Shown here: positions 47,483 through 57,352 of the stretch, one piece after another
How positions within the stretch are numbered: position 1 is the first letter of the stretch
Layout: each line of letters begins with the position of its first letter
Source of the DNA: Pseudomonas sp. ok272
GTDB taxonomy: Bacteria; Pseudomonadota; Gammaproteobacteria; Pseudomonadales; Pseudomonadaceae
DNA length: 64,000 nucleotides
NCBI RefSeq assembly: GCF_900109995.1
Contig: NZ_FOCB01000001.1
Location: forward strand, 1 to 64,000
Reading direction: 5' to 3'
Position numbers and translations under genes: made by a program
The notes under the pieces: generated by a model
Seen by the model: only the letters and a program-made list of their open reading frames with translations
Databases searched by the model: none
What the model was told of the DNA's origin: nothing

Positions 47483-48925
47483 ATGAGCGAGTTGTTGTCC
47501 TCAGTCAGTGAACATCTGCTAGCGCCGGGTGGCGTGACCATCGAGAGCCTGCAAAGTGTGCTAGGCGATCTGGCCGGCCCGGGCATCGATGCCGCCGACC
47601 TGTATTTCCAGGGACAGATTTCCGAGTCCTGGGCGCTGGAAGACGGCATCGTCAAGGAAGGCAGCTTCAACCTCGACCAAGGCGTCGGCGTGCGTGCGCA
47701 GTCCGGTGAAAAGACCGGGTTTGCCTACAGCAACGCGATCACCCTCGAAGCCCTGGGCTTGGCGGCCCGCGCGGCGCGTTCGATCTCCCGTGCCGGGCAG
47801 AACGGCACGGTGCAGGCCTTCACCACCCAGGATGTCGCCCAGCTCTACGCGCCCGATAACCCGCTGGAAGTGATGACGCGTGCCGAGAAAGTCGAGCTGC
47901 TCAAGCAGGTCGACGCCGCGACCCGTGCACTCGATCCGCGTATCCAGCAAGTCACGGTGAGCATGGCCGGGGTCTGGGAACGGATACTGGTGGCCTCCAC
48001 CGATGGTGGGCTGGCGGCGGATGTGCGTCCGCTGGTGCGCTTTAACGTCAGTGTGATCGTCGAGCAGAACGGCCGTCGCGAGCGCGGTGGCCATGGCGGC
48101 GGCGGGCGTACCGACTATCGCTACTTCCTCGCGCAAGATCGCGCCATGGGCTACGCCCGTGAGGCGTTGCGCCAGGCGTTGGTCAACCTGGAAGCCATCC
48201 CGGCACCGGCCGGGACCTTTCCCGTGGTGCTGGGCTCGGGCTGGTCCGGGGTCTTGCTGCACGAAGCGGTGGGCCACGGCCTGGAAGGCGACTTCAACCG
48301 CAAGGGCAGTTCGGCCTACAGCGGGCGCATGGGCGAAATGGTCGCGTCCAAGTTGTGCACCATCGTCGATGACGGCACCCTGGCCGGTCGCCGGGGCTCA
48401 CTGAGTGTCGACGACGAGGGCACCCCGACCGAATGCACCACGCTGATCGAAAACGGCGTGCTCAAGGGCTACATGCAGGACAAGCTCAACGCACGCCTGA
48501 TGGGCGTGGCGCGTACCGGCAATGGTCGTCGCGAGTCCTATGCGCACTTGCCGATGCCGCGCATGACCAACACCTACATGCTGGCTGGTGAAAGCGATCC
48601 GGCGGAAATCATCGCCTCGGTGAAGAAGGGCATCTACTGCGCCAGCCTCGGCGGTGGCCAGGTCGATATCACCAGCGGCAAGTTCGTGTTCTCCACCAGC
48701 GAGGCGTACCTGATCGAAGACGGCAAGATTACCGCGCCGGTCAAGGGTGCGACGTTGATTGGTAACGGGCCGGAAGCGATGAGCCGGGTATCGATGGTCG
48801 GTAGCGACCTGTCGTTGGACAGCGGTGTGGGCACGTGCGGCAAGGATGGTCAGTCGGTGCCGGTGGGTGTCGGCCAGCCAACCCTGAAAATCGACGCGAT
48901 CACCGTCGGAGGCACGGGCGCGTAG
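47483..48925 (+). CDS. tldD: Metalloprotease TldD
   Basis: A 480-residue subunit of the TldD/TldE (PmbA) heterodimeric zinc protease. The metal motif HEAVGH lies in [14 protein letters not shown], followed by [10 protein letters not shown] and the C-terminal [14 protein letters not shown] and [13 protein letters not shown]. It degrades unfolded peptides and processes microcin/CcdA-type substrates. The frame is open upstream through the nitrilase gene; ATG 47483 gives the family start MSELLSSV. Its partner pmbA lies 680 bp downstream, beyond a gene on the opposite strand. Confidence 0.96.
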   Translation: MSELLSSVSEHLLAPGGVTIESLQSVLGDLAGPGIDAADLYFQGQISESWALEDGIVKEGSFNLDQGVGVRAQSGEKTGFAYSNAITLEALGLAARAARSISRAGQNGTVQAFTTQDVAQLYAPDNPLEVMTRAEKVELLKQVDAATRALDPRIQQVTVSMAGVWERILVASTDGGLAADVRPLVRFNVSVIVEQNGRRERGGHGGGGRTDYRYFLAQDRAMGYAREALRQALVNLEAIPAPAGTFPVVLGSGWSGVLLHEAVGHGLEGDFNRKGSSAYSGRMGEMVASKLCTIVDDGTLAGRRGSLSVDDEGTPTECTTLIENGVLKGYMQDKLNARLMGVARTGNGRRESYAHLPMPRMTNTYMLAGESDPAEIIASVKKGIYCASLGGGQVDITSGKFVFSTSEAYLIEDGKITAPVKGATLIGNGPEAMSRVSMVGSDLSLDSGVGTCGKDGQSVPVGVGQPTLKIDAITVGGTGA

Positions 48926-48973
48926 GGGATGGAGCTTCGGGTGAGCCGCGTGGCGACTCACCCGATTCGGGAC

Positions 48974-49498
48974 TTAACGCAGACCGCGTTGAGTCTCGTC
49001 CAGCTCACGGATGTACTTGAAGATTTTACGGCTGGAAGCAGGAGGTTTGTTTTGCGCAACCTCGTGCTGGGCCTGACGGATCATGGAGCGCAATTGCTGG
49101 CGGTCCGCGTCCGGGTACTCGATGAAGAACTTTTCCAGTACGGCATCGTCGCCAGCGATCAAGCGATCGCGCCAGCGTTCCAGACCGTGGAAGCGTTCGT
49201 TGTACTGGCGAGTGGAGGCATCGAGTTGATCGAGCAGGACCAGAATGGCGTCAGTGTCCTGATCGCGCATCAGTTTGCCGATGAACATGAGGTGCCGTTT
49301 ACGCGCGATATTCGCGGTGTGCTTGGGCGCGTCGGCCAAGGCCCGGCGCATGGCGTCGGTCAAGGGCAGTTTCGCCTGCAAGGCAGGTTTGAGTGTGGTA
49401 AGGCGCTCGCCGAGGTCAACCAGAGCATGCAGCTCGCGTTTGACCTGAGTTTTGCTTTTTTCTCCCGTATCGAGGGAGTCGTCGTAAGAATCAACCAT
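48974..49498 (-). CDS. darP: Ribosome biogenesis factor DarP (YjgA)
   Basis: A 174-residue mainly helical protein of the DUF615/YjgA family, which binds late 50S intermediates. Family features: [20 protein letters not shown], the central [14 protein letters not shown], and C-terminal [14 protein letters not shown]. The start at 49498 ([10 protein letters not shown]) is preferred to 49513. It is antiparallel between tldD and pmbA, an order also recalled from P. aeruginosa. Confidence 0.92.
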   Translation of the reverse strand: MVDSYDDSLDTGEKSKTQVKRELHALVDLGERLTTLKPALQAKLPLTDAMRRALADAPKHTANIARKRHLMFIGKLMRDQDTDAILVLLDQLDASTRQYNERFHGLERWRDRLIAGDDAVLEKFFIEYPDADRQQLRSMIRQAQHEVAQNKPPASSRKIFKYIRELDETQRGLR

Positions 49499-49606
49499 GG
49501 TGGCCGTCCGCAAAGAATCGCCGCCATGATAACCAGTCGGGGGCCGCTTGTCCGGCCCGGTCGCTCGATGGCCTTAACCGAAAGCAGAATTTGAGTGGAG
49601 AACAGC

Positions 49607-50953
49607 ATGAGTGCAGTTGAAAGCGTCGGCCCGAAAGCGTTGCCGGCACTGCAAGAGCAAGTCGAGCAGATCATCGCCGAAGCCAAGCGCCAGGGCGCCA
49701 GCGCCTGCGAAGTGGCTGTGTCTCTGGAGCAGGGGCTGTCGACGTCGGTGCGCCAGCGGGAAGTGGAGACGGTCGAATTCAACCGCGACCAGGGCTTTGG
49801 CATCACCTTGTACGTTGGCCAGCGCAAAGGCTCGGCCAGCACCTCGGCCAGTGGCCCGGAGGCGATTCGCGAGACGGTCGCCGCCGCGCTGGCCATCGCC
49901 AAGCACACCTCTGAAGATGAACATTCGGGGCTGGCCGATGCGGCCTTGATGGCGCGCGACCTGCAGGACTTCGATCTGTTCCACGCGTGGGACATTACCC
50001 CTGAGCAGGCCATCGAGAAAGCCCTGGCCTGTGAAGCGGCGGCATTTGCCACCGACAGCCGGATCAAGAACGCCGATGGCACCACCTTGAGTACTCACCA
50101 GGGTTGCCGGGTGTATGGCAACAGCCATGGTTTTATCGGTGGCTATGCCTCGACGCGCCATAGCCTGAGCTGCGTGATGATCGCCGAAGCCGATGGCCAG
50201 ATGCAGCGCGACTACTGGTACGACGTCAATCGCCAGGGCAGCTTGCTGGCGGATCCGGTGAGCATCGGCCAACGAGCGGCGCAACGGGCGGCCAGCCGCC
50301 TGGGCGCCCGTCCGGTACCGACCTGCGAAGTGCCTGTGCTGTTTTCGGCGGAGCTGGCGGGCGGTTTGTTCGGCAGTTTCCTGGGGGCGATCTCGGGTGG
50401 CAACCTGTACCGCAAATCGTCGTTCCTTGAAGGGGCTCTGGGGCAGAGACTGTTCCCTGAATGGTTGACCATCGATGAGCGCCCGCACCTGATGCGCGCC
50501 ATGGGCAGCTCCTCGTTCGACGGCGACGGCCTGGCGACCTATGCCAAACCGTTCGTCGAAAAGGGCGAGTTGGTGTCTTACGTGCTGGGCACCTATTCCG
50601 GACGCAAGCTCGGTATGCCGAGTACCGCCAACGCCGGTGGCGTGCACAATCTGTTCGTCACCCACGGCGATGAAGACCAGGCCGCGCTGCTGCGGCGCAT
50701 GGGGCGTGGTTTGCTGGTGACAGAGCTGATGGGGCAGGGCCTGAACATGGTCACCGGTGACTACTCTCGTGGCGCGGCGGGGTACTGGGTCGAGAACGGT
50801 GAGATCCAGTTCGCGGTCCAGGAAGTGACCATCGCCGGCAACATGCGCGACATGTTCCAGCAGATCGTTGCCGTGGGCAATGACCTGGAGCTGCGCAGCA
50901 ACATCCGCACCGGTTCGGTGTTGATCGAGCGAATGACCGTCGCCGGCAGCTGA
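49607..50953 (+). CDS. pmbA: TldE/PmbA protease subunit
   Basis: A 448-residue partner of TldD that lacks the HExxxH motif, as expected. Family features are the EVETVEFNRDQGFGITLYVG region, SLSCVMIAEADG, and the C-terminal GLNMVTGDYSRGAAGYWVENGEI. ATG 49607, 6 nt after GGAG, is preferred to the in-frame GTG at 49595. It ends before a strong terminator. Confidence 0.95.
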   Translation: MSAVESVGPKALPALQEQVEQIIAEAKRQGASACEVAVSLEQGLSTSVRQREVETVEFNRDQGFGITLYVGQRKGSASTSASGPEAIRETVAAALAIAKHTSEDEHSGLADAALMARDLQDFDLFHAWDITPEQAIEKALACEAAAFATDSRIKNADGTTLSTHQGCRVYGNSHGFIGGYASTRHSLSCVMIAEADGQMQRDYWYDVNRQGSLLADPVSIGQRAAQRAASRLGARPVPTCEVPVLFSAELAGGLFGSFLGAISGGNLYRKSSFLEGALGQRLFPEWLTIDERPHLMRAMGSSSFDGDGLATYAKPFVEKGELVSYVLGTYSGRKLGMPSTANAGGVHNLFVTHGDEDQAALLRRMGRGLLVTELMGQGLNMVTGDYSRGAAGYWVENGEIQFAVQEVTIAGNMRDMFQQIVAVGNDLELRSNIRTGSVLIERMTVAGS

Positions 50954-50970
50954 TCCGATACCGCTGGATC

Positions 50971-51006
50971 AAAAAGCGCACGCCTCATTGAGTCGTGCGC
51001 TTTTTT
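50971..51006. terminator. Bidirectional terminator after pmbA
   Basis: AAAAAGCGCACG pairs with CGTGCGCTTTTTT around an 11-base loop, with T-runs on both strands. It ends pmbA and possibly also transcripts reading through from ptsO. Confidence 0.92.
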
Positions 51007-51041
51007 ATGCGCGATGGGAAGCCGGCCGTGGGAATAGTCCC

Positions 51042-51107
51042 GCTCACTTAAGGGCGTCCCGATACCGAAGCAACACCCGTGGCGAGCAACCGGTTGTTTA
51101 AGTGAGC
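51042..51107. repeat. Inverted repeat GCTCACTTAA / TTAAGTGAGC
   Basis: A 10-bp exact inverted repeat with a 46-bp interior, followed by CAGCATTACG. Its ends resemble the TTAAG...CATTA termini of the MITE-like elements at 2821 and 15049, so it may be a short or degraded relative. It lies 20 bp before the sodM remnant. Confidence 0.45.
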
Positions 51108-51127
51108 AGCATTACGCTGTGGTAGGC

Positions 51128-51263
51128 CTTGCCACCGTTGAAGGTACCGCGTTTGCCGAGTGGCCGGTGGCGCGCCTGGGCCATCGACGAGCAACTGGGC
51201 GGGTTCGACACCTTCAAGGATGCCTTCAGCAAGGCCGCCCCGACGCGCTTTGGCAGTGGTTGG
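51128..51263 (+). pseudogene. sodM: Degraded Mn-superoxide dismutase (sodM) remnant
   Basis: Two short stretches read as superoxide dismutase. In one frame, 51131-51169 gives ATVEGTAFAEWPV, matching the N-terminal NNLNAALEGT.YAEQPVE region. After a frame change, 51180-51263 gives AIDEQLGGFDTFKDAF, then SKAA and TRFGSGW, matching the central FDAFK..F..AA..RFGSGWAWL region. The intervening ~40 residues, the N-terminal iron/manganese ligand histidines and everything after GW (including DVWEHAYY) are missing. P. aeruginosa has fagA-fumC1-orfX-sodM at this exact place between pmbA and ptsO. It is not translatable as a functional enzyme. Confidence 0.8.
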
Positions 51264-51299
51264 GAAGACCCAGGTGATGGATGCCGCGTTGGGGGAGGG

Positions 51300-51572
51300 C
51301 TACTCGCCTTCGTCGAAGAAGTTGTTGATCAGCGCCGCGAGCGCGTCCAACGCTTCCTGTTCCTGCTCGCCTTCAGTCTTCAGATGAATCTTGGTGCCTT
51401 TGCCAGCAGCCAGCATCATCATCGCCATGATGCTCTTGCCGTCGACCATGGACTCGGGCGTGCGACCAGCCCGGATCTGGCAGGGAAACTGGCCGGCAAC
51501 GCCGACGAACTTGGCGGACGCCCGGGCGTGCAGGCCCAGTTTGTTGATGATTTCGATTTCCAGAGCAGGCAT
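51300..51572 (-). CDS. ptsO: NPr, HPr-like phosphocarrier of the nitrogen PTS
   Basis: A 90-residue phosphocarrier. The phospho-histidine is H15 in KLGLHARAS, and VDGKSIMAMMML carries S47. It passes phosphate from PtsP to PtsN in the PTS(Ntr) relay. It is the last gene of rpoN-hpf-ptsN-rapZ-ptsO, starting 15 nt after the rapZ stop. Confidence 0.95.
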   Translation of the reverse strand: MPALEIEIINKLGLHARASAKFVGVAGQFPCQIRAGRTPESMVDGKSIMAMMMLAAGKGTKIHLKTEGEQEQEALDALAALINNFFDEGE

Positions 51573-51587
51573 CGCGGTGTGAATCCT

Positions 51588-52445
51588 TTAGCTAAGGTCG
51601 CGGTGGCGGACCTGGACGTTCTTCAAGGTTTTTTGCAGGAGCTGACCCAGGCGTTCGGTCAGGTAGACGGAGCGGTGATGCCCGCCGGTGCAGCCGATGG
51701 CAATCGTGACATAGGCGCGATTGCTGGCGGCAAAGCGGGGTAGCCATTTGAGCAGGTAGCTGGAAATGTCCTGGAACATTTCTTCGACGTCCGGTTGGGC
51801 AGCCAGGTAGTCGGCCACGGGTTGATCAAGTCCCGACTGGGCGCGCAGTTCTGGCTTCCAGTAGGGATTGGGCAGGCAGCGCACATCGAATACCAGGTCG
51901 GCGTCGACGGGCATACCGCGCTTGAAGCCAAACGACTCGACCAGGAACGCGGTCCCTGGTTCCGGCTGGTTCAGTAGGCGCAACTTGATGGTGTCGCGCA
52001 ACTGGTACAGGTTCAGGTTGGTGGTGTTGACCTTGAGGTCGGCCAGGTCGGCAATCGGCCCCAGCAGGTGGGTTTCATCCTGAATGGCTTCGGCCAGCGA
52101 GCGATTGGCACTGCTCAGCGGGTGGCGGCGGCGGGTTTCGGAGAAACGCTTGAGCAGGGTCTCTTCGTCGGCGTCCAGGTACAGCACATCGCATTGGATG
52201 TGCCGGCTGCGGACTTCTTCCAGCAGTTCGGGAAAGCGAGTCAGGTGACTGGGCAGGTTGCGCGCATCGATGGACACCGCCACCAGCGGCTGTGCCAGCT
52301 CATTGTGGATCAGTGCGCGTTCAGCCAGCTCAGGCAGCAAGCCGGCGGGCAGGTTGTCGATGCAGTAGTAGCCGTTGTCCTCCAGTACATCGAGGGCAGT
52401 GCTTTTACCGGAGCCGGAACGGCCGCTGACAATGATCAGGCGCAT
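51588..52445 (-). CDS. rapZ: RNase adapter protein / nucleotide-binding RapZ
   Basis: A 285-residue P-loop protein. Walker A is GRSGSGKST near 8-16. [14 protein letters not shown] and VSIDARNLP are family regions, and the C-terminal domain has [16 protein letters not shown] and [11 protein letters not shown]. In E. coli RapZ controls GlmS by guiding RNase E to GlmZ; Pseudomonas lacks an obvious GlmZ, so its target here is uncertain. It lies 2 bp after ptsN. Confidence 0.94.
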   Translation of the reverse strand: MRLIIVSGRSGSGKSTALDVLEDNGYYCIDNLPAGLLPELAERALIHNELAQPLVAVSIDARNLPSHLTRFPELLEEVRSRHIQCDVLYLDADEETLLKRFSETRRRHPLSSANRSLAEAIQDETHLLGPIADLADLKVNTTNLNLYQLRDTIKLRLLNQPEPGTAFLVESFGFKRGMPVDADLVFDVRCLPNPYWKPELRAQSGLDQPVADYLAAQPDVEEMFQDISSYLLKWLPRFAASNRAYVTIAIGCTGGHHRSVYLTERLGQLLQKTLKNVQVRHRDLS

Positions 52446-52447
52446 GA

Positions 52448-52912
52448 TTAGTGACCGTTCTGCTCATCCAGGACAACCTGGTACAAGGCTTCATTGCTGG
52501 TAGCGCTGCGCAGGCGATCACGCACTTCCTTGCGGTCCAGCATGCTGGCGATCTGGCGAAGCAGTTCCAGGTGCGCATCGGTAGCGGCCTGGGGCACCAG
52601 CAATACAAACAGCAGGTCCACCGGAGCGCCGTCGATGGCGTCGAAATCAATAGGCGCATCCAGGTGCATCAAGGCGCTGATGGGCGACTCGCAGCCTTTG
52701 AGGCGACAGTGAGGGATGGCGATGCCGTTGCCAAAACCGGTCGAGCCGAGTTTTTCACGGGCAATCAGGGCCTCGAAGACATCTTGCATCTCCAGATCCG
52801 GGACTTCCCGGGCGATCAGGTTGGCAATTTGCTCGAGTGCGCGTTTTTTACTGCCGCCCGGCACGTTCACCAAGGAACGGCCGGGGGTCAGGATGTTTTC
52901 AAGTCGGATCAT
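52448..52912 (-). CDS. ptsN: PTS(Ntr) EIIA component PtsN
   Basis: A 154-residue EIIA-Ntr domain protein. The phosphorylated histidine is H68 in GIAIPHCRL, and [20 protein letters not shown] is typical. It is regulatory, linking nitrogen/carbon status with potassium and sigma-54 functions. It lies between hpf and rapZ. Confidence 0.95.
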   Translation of the reverse strand: MIRLENILTPGRSLVNVPGGSKKRALEQIANLIAREVPDLEMQDVFEALIAREKLGSTGFGNGIAIPHCRLKGCESPISALMHLDAPIDFDAIDGAPVDLLFVLLVPQAATDAHLELLRQIASMLDRKEVRDRLRSATSNEALYQVVLDEQNGH

Positions 52913-52924
52913 GGGTTGGGGGTG

Positions 52925-53233
52925 TTAACGACCGGTCGCGCCCTGGAGGAGGCTCTGGGTCTTTTCCTTATGCTTTTTGAGTTGGCGATCCAGTTTGTCG
53001 GTCAGCAGGTCAATCGCAGCATACATGTCGTTATGCTCGGCGTTGGCGACGACCTCTCCACCGTGAATATGCAGTGTGGCTTCGATCTTCTGCAAAAGCT
53101 TCTCGACCGTCATCGTGACCTGCACGTTGGTGATCTTGTCGAAGTGGCGCTCCAGTCGGTCGAGTTTTTCGCCGATGTAGGCCCGCAGAGGTTCGGTTAC
53201 TTCCAGTTGGTGTCCACTGATGTTGACTTGCAT
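52925..53233 (-). CDS. hpf: Ribosome hibernation promoting factor (short HPF)
   Basis: A 102-residue short-form HPF: MQVNISGHQLEVTEPLRAYI, then VTMTVEKLLQKIEATLHIHGGE and DMYAAIDLLTDKLDRQLKKHK. It binds the 30S decoding region in stationary phase to form 100S dimers. The frame opens at 53287, but ATG 53231-53233 follows GGAG. It directly follows rpoN. Confidence 0.95.
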   Translation of the reverse strand: MQVNISGHQLEVTEPLRAYIGEKLDRLERHFDKITNVQVTMTVEKLLQKIEATLHIHGGEVVANAEHNDMYAAIDLLTDKLDRQLKKHKEKTQSLLQGATGR

Positions 53234-53311
53234 ACAGCTTCTCCTTCGTTGCCAGTGCATAAAGCGGCAGGCCGAAATGCCTGCCACTGGAACGCTGTAA
53301 CGTGGTCCAGC

Positions 53312-54805
53312 CTACATCAACCGCTTCCGTTCGCTGGAGGGCGAAATCCCGAGGGATTCACGGTATTTGGCGACTGTACGGCGGGCCACCTGAATGCCTT
53401 GTGCCTCCAGTAAACCAGCGATCTTGCTGTCACTCAACGGCTTTTTCTGATTTTCCGCCGCGACCAGTTTTTTGATGATCGCGCGGATCGCCGTGGACGA
53501 GCATTCGCCGCCCTCGGAGGTGCTGACGTGGCTGGAGAAAAAGTATTTCAACTCATAGATACCCCGTGGGGTATGCATGAATTTTTGCGTGGTCACCCGT
53601 GAAATGGTCGACTCGTGCATGCCAACCGCTTCAGCGATGTCATGCAGCACCAGGGGCTTCATGGCTTCATCGCCATACTCGAGAAAGCCGCGTTGGTGTT
53701 CGACGATCTGGGTGGCCACTTTCATCAGGGTTTCGTTGCGGCTCTGCAGGCTCTTGATGAACCAGCGTGCTTCCTGCAACTGATTGCGCATGAAGGTGTT
53801 GTCGGCGCTGGTATCGGCGCGACGGACGAAACCTGCATATTGCGGGTTGACCCGCAGTCGCGGTACCGACTCCTGGTTCAGTTCGACAAGCCAACGCTCG
53901 TTGTCCTTGCGCACGATCACGTCGGGAACCACGTACTCGGCTTCACTCGACTCGATTTGCGAGCCCGGACGCGGGTTGAGGCTTTGCACCCGTTCGATGA
54001 CCTGGCGCAGTTCGTCTTCCTTGAGCTTCATGCGGCGCATGAGCTGGCTGTAGTCGCGGCTGCCGAGTAAGTCGATGTAGTCGCTGACCAGGCGCTTGGC
54101 TTCTGCCAGCCAAGGGGTCTTGGCGGGCAGTTGGCGCAATTGCAGCAACAGGCATTCACCCAGGTTGCGAGCGCCGATACCGGCGGGTTCGAATTGCTGG
54201 ATGCGATGCAGGACGGCTTCGATCTCGTCCAGTTCGATGTCCAGTTCCGGGTCGAACGCCTCGAGAATCTCTTCGAGGGTTTCGTCCAGGTAGCCCTGGG
54301 TGTTGATGCAGTCGATCAGGGTTACGGCGATCAGCCGGTCGGTGTCGGACATCGGTGCCAGGTTCAGTTGCCAGAGCAGGTGGCTTTGCAGACTTTCACC
54401 GACCGAGGTGCGGGTGGTGAAGTCCCACTCGTCGTCATCGTTGCTGGGCAGGCTGCTGGCGCTGGTCTGGTAGACGTCTTCCCAGGCGGTGTCGACGGGC
54501 AGTTCGTTCGGGATGCGCTCGTTCCATTCGCCTTCCTCGAGGTTATCCACCGTGGGGGCGGTTTCCTGGTAGGAGGGTTCCTGGATGTCGGTATTGGGTT
54601 TGTGCTCGATGTTGTCCGCCATCGGGTCGGCGTTATCGAAGTCGTCGCCTTCTTCCTGGCGTTCGAGCATCGGATTGGACTCCAATGCTTCCTGGATTTC
54701 CTGCTGCAGGTCCAGGGTCGACAATTGGAGCAGGCGGATGGCCTGTTGCAGCTGCGGTGTCATCGTCAGCTGCTGGCCCATTCTCAAGACTAGCGATGGT
54801 TTCAT
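53312..54805 (-). CDS. rpoN: RNA polymerase sigma-54 factor
   Basis: A 497-residue sigma-54. The glutamine-rich region I is [21 protein letters not shown]; an acidic region II follows; the core-binding region and HTH are near 370-410 ([12 protein letters not shown]); the RpoN box is [10 protein letters not shown] near the C-terminus. It recognises -24/-12 promoters for nitrogen, motility and other genes. It is first in the cluster with hpf, ptsN, rapZ and ptsO. Confidence 0.97.
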   Translation of the reverse strand: MKPSLVLRMGQQLTMTPQLQQAIRLLQLSTLDLQQEIQEALESNPMLERQEEGDDFDNADPMADNIEHKPNTDIQEPSYQETAPTVDNLEEGEWNERIPNELPVDTAWEDVYQTSASSLPSNDDDEWDFTTRTSVGESLQSHLLWQLNLAPMSDTDRLIAVTLIDCINTQGYLDETLEEILEAFDPELDIELDEIEAVLHRIQQFEPAGIGARNLGECLLLQLRQLPAKTPWLAEAKRLVSDYIDLLGSRDYSQLMRRMKLKEDELRQVIERVQSLNPRPGSQIESSEAEYVVPDVIVRKDNERWLVELNQESVPRLRVNPQYAGFVRRADTSADNTFMRNQLQEARWFIKSLQSRNETLMKVATQIVEHQRGFLEYGDEAMKPLVLHDIAEAVGMHESTISRVTTQKFMHTPRGIYELKYFFSSHVSTSEGGECSSTAIRAIIKKLVAAENQKKPLSDSKIAGLLEAQGIQVARRTVAKYRESLGISPSSERKRLM

Positions 54806-54987
54806 GGCTGGGGCTTAACACCTTATTCGCCGGCGCACGTGCGCCATCCACTACAGGGCGCCGAGGCGCCAAACTTAAGCAAATTATATGCCTGAAACTG
54901 AAGTGTTTGCCTAGAGCGCCGCGACAATAAAAACATTCATGGATTCATTGACATTGCGTCCAGGCGACTGGCTCGGGCCTTGCGTGC
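54806..54987. other. rpoN leader / lptB downstream region
   Basis: A 182-bp gap with two short GC dyads, GGCGCACGTGCGCC (54832-54845) and GGCGCC..GGCGCC (54857-54870), both upstream of rpoN on the minus strand. No clear promoter boxes or terminator were found. Confidence 0.4.
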
Positions 54988-55713
54988 TTAGAGTCGGAAC
55001 TCGTGGCCCAGATACACTTCCTTGACCAGCTCGTTGGCCAGGATGGTTTCGGCATCGCCTTCGGCAATCAGTTGGCCGTCGTTGACGATGTAGGCGGTCT
55101 CGCAGATGTCCAGGGTCTCGCGCACGTTGTGGTCGGTGATCAGGACGCCGATGCCCTTGGCCTTGAGGTGGTGGATGATCTGCTTGATGTCACCTACCGA
55201 GATCGGGTCCACGCCGGCGAAGGGTTCGTCGAGCAGGATGAACTTGGGTGCAGTGGCCAGGGCGCGAGCGATTTCCACGCGGCGACGTTCGCCACCGGAC
55301 AGGCTCATGCCCAGGTTGTCGCGAATATGGTTGATGTGGAACTCCTGGAGCAGGCTTTCCAGTTCTTTGCGACGAGCGGCCTTGTCGAGTTCCTTGCGGG
55401 TTTCGAGGATGGCCATGATGTTGTCGGCTACCGACAGTTTGCGGAAGATCGACGCTTCTTGCGGAAGATAACCGATGCCGGCTCGGGCGCGACCGTGCAT
55501 GGGCTGGTGGCTGACATCCAGGTCATCGATCAGGACGCGGCCCTGATCGGCCTGGACCAGGCCAACGATCATGTAGAAGCAGGTGGTCTTGCCGGCGCCG
55601 TTCGGGCCCAGCAGGCCGACGATCTGGCCGCTGTCGATGGACAGGCTGACGTCACGCACGACCTGGCGGCTCTTGTAGCTCTTGGCCAGATGCTGAGCTT
55701 TCAGAGTTGCCAT
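54988..55713 (-). CDS. lptB: LPS export ABC ATPase LptB
   Basis: A 241-residue ATPase that powers LPS extraction with LptFG. Walker A is GPNGAGKTT, the signature [15 protein letters not shown], Walker [16 protein letters not shown], and the switch H is in [11 protein letters not shown]. Its ATG overlaps the lptA stop by one base. Confidence 0.97.
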   Translation of the reverse strand: MATLKAQHLAKSYKSRQVVRDVSLSIDSGQIVGLLGPNGAGKTTCFYMIVGLVQADQGRVLIDDLDVSHQPMHGRARAGIGYLPQEASIFRKLSVADNIMAILETRKELDKAARRKELESLLQEFHINHIRDNLGMSLSGGERRRVEIARALATAPKFILLDEPFAGVDPISVGDIKQIIHHLKAKGIGVLITDHNVRETLDICETAYIVNDGQLIAEGDAETILANELVKEVYLGHEFRL

Positions 55714-56261
55714 TAGTGGGCCTTATTCTCGTCGGTTTTTTGCTTCGCCGGGATCATCATGTCGATTCGAGGCTGAGGTGTGGTGACCGAAGTGCCGTTG
55801 GCGCGACCCGCTTGGGCAATCTGCTTGGCGGTGTCGTAGACGATTTTCTCGCCTTCTGTGGTGCCGCCATCGCTGTTGATCACTTTGGCCCGATCGATCA
55901 GCACGATGCGATTCTGCTGGGCATGGTACTGGATGGTCTTGCCATAGCCCTTGACGGGCTGCACGTCGGTGGCCTTCTGCTTCTGTTCGAAGTACGCCAG
56001 GTTGCCCACCGACGTCACGACATCGATTTGGCCGTCCTTGGTGCGGGTGATGGTCACGGTGTTGCCGAGAACCTTCATCGAGCCCTGGGTGATGATCACA
56101 TCACCCTTGTAGGTGGCGATGCCTTGCTTGTCGTCCAGTTGAGCGTCGTCAGCCTGAATGCGGATAGGTTGTTCGCTATCGTTCGGCAGGGCCCAGGCGC
56201 TCACGCTTCCCAGTGCTGCGCCCAGACTGAGCAAAATAGGGAGGGTTTTAACGAGCCTCAT
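55713..56261 (-). CDS. lptA: Periplasmic LPS bridge protein LptA (LptH)
   Basis: A 182-residue exported protein. The signal peptide [20 protein letters not shown] ends before a likely AWA cut, and the OstA/LptA beta-jellyroll follows ([21 protein letters not shown]). In P. aeruginosa the orthologue is called LptH. It overlaps lptC by 14 nt and lptB by one base, so the three are tightly coupled. Confidence 0.94.
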   Translation of the reverse strand: MRLVKTLPILLSLGAALGSVSAWALPNDSEQPIRIQADDAQLDDKQGIATYKGDVIITQGSMKVLGNTVTITRTKDGQIDVVTSVGNLAYFEQKQKATDVQPVKGYGKTIQYHAQQNRIVLIDRAKVINSDGGTTEGEKIVYDTAKQIAQAGRANGTSVTTPQPRIDMMIPAKQKTDENKAH

Positions 56262-56820
56262 ACTGTCCTCTTACGTTCGATAGCAGGTGTATCCTGCTTT
56301 CCTTCAGGTACGCTTTCATGCCAACGCCGGTCGATACACCATTAGCACCGTCGATTCTAACGGCTTGCTGGGTCTGCGCATATTGCTGCTGCGGGAATAC
56401 TGTCATGCGGCTGCTGGTAATGACCATCGTGCGATTCTTTTCATCGGTGCGCGCAATGCGTACCGCATCAATCAGCTCAACCTCGGTGCCACCTGAATTG
56501 ACTTCGCCACGCTTGCTCTGGACGTGCCAGGGGAATTCGGTGCCGCGAAACATATTCAGGTCAGGGTTGGTCAACAGGGTGACGTCGCTGGCCTTGAGGT
56601 GTTCGACTTTGTCCGATGTCAGGTCGTATTGCAGCCTGCCGTCTGGCAGGTACTGCACGCTACGGGCATTGGTGGCGTAGTAGTCGATTTCGCTTTCGTT
56701 GACGGTTGCGACGGGCTTGTCGAGGAAGCGCTCGGGGCTGATGTTCCAGTAGCCTACTGCCGCGAACAGCGCAGCAATCGCGGTAAAGAGCACAATGTTG
56801 CGAAACTTTTTACTCAGCAT
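56248..56820 (-). CDS. lptC: LPS transport protein LptC
   Basis: A 190-residue inner-membrane-anchored protein with an N-terminal helix (NIVLFTAIAALFAAVGYW) and the LptC periplasmic jellyroll (YYATNARSVQYLPDGRLQYDL). It hands LPS from LptB2FG to LptA. It lies 7 bp after kdsC. Confidence 0.93.
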   Translation of the reverse strand: MLSKKFRNIVLFTAIAALFAAVGYWNISPERFLDKPVATVNESEIDYYATNARSVQYLPDGRLQYDLTSDKVEHLKASDVTLLTNPDLNMFRGTEFPWHVQSKRGEVNSGGTEVELIDAVRIARTDEKNRTMVITSSRMTVFPQQQYAQTQQAVRIDGANGVSTGVGMKAYLKESRIHLLSNVRGQYEAR

Positions 56821-56827
56821 AAAGGGC

Positions 56828-57352
56828 TCACAGGTACGCGGCGTTGGCCGCTTCTAGGTTGCCTTGGGCGCGCAGGATCAGTTCGCAGAATTCACGGGCG
56901 GCACCTTCGCCGCCACGGGCTTGGGTAATGCCATGGGCGTGCTCGCGCACGAAGCTGGCAGCGTTGGCAACGGCCATGCCCAATCCGACGCGGCGAATGA
57001 CCGGCAGGTCTGGCAGGTCGTCGCCCAGGTAGGCGACCTGTTCGTAGTTTAGGCCCAGTTCAGCCAACAGGCCGTCAAGTACCACAAGTTTGTCCTCGCG
57101 ACCCTGATACAGGTGCGGGATGCCGAGGTTCTTGGCGCGTCGCTCCACGACCGGGGTCTTGCGCCCACTGATGATGGCCGTTGTTACGCCGGTGGCCATG
57201 AGCATCTTGATGCCCTGGCCGTCGAGGGTGTTGAACGTCTTGAACTCACTGCCATCTTCGAGGAAGTACAGGCGTCCATCCGTCAGTACGCCATCGACGT
57301 CGAAGACTGCCAGCTTGATGTTTGCGCCGCGTTTGAGCAGATCGTCGTTCAT
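56828..57352 (-). CDS. kdsC: 3-deoxy-D-manno-octulosonate 8-phosphate phosphatase
   Basis: A 174-residue HAD phosphatase releasing Kdo from Kdo-8-P. The nucleophile D18 and acid D20 lie in VFDVDGVLTDGR; VTTAIISGRKTPVVERR and GDDLPDLPVI are the other HAD motifs. Its start overlaps the kdsD stop by one base. Confidence 0.96.
   Translation of the reverse strand: MNDDLLKRGANIKLAVFDVDGVLTDGRLYFLEDGSEFKTFNTLDGQGIKMLMATGVTTAIISGRKTPVVERRAKNLGIPHLYQGREDKLVVLDGLLAELGLNYEQVAYLGDDLPDLPVIRRVGLGMAVANAASFVREHAHGITQARGGEGAAREFCELILRAQGNLEAANAAYL

Larger units (their letters stand above)
50954..51299. other. pmbA-ptsO gap with repeat and gene remnant
   Basis: This 346-bp gap contains a terminator (50971-51006), an inverted repeat pair (51042-51051 and 51098-51107), and a broken superoxide dismutase remnant (51128-51263). 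No intact gene is present. Confidence 0.75.

Noticed and set aside
51129..51743. Plus-strand 204-codon frame starting in the SOD remnant
   Set aside because: Only the first ~45 codons carry SOD-like sequence; the rest is antisense to ptsO and rapZ. It was treated as a pseudogene fragment plus shadow, not a gene.
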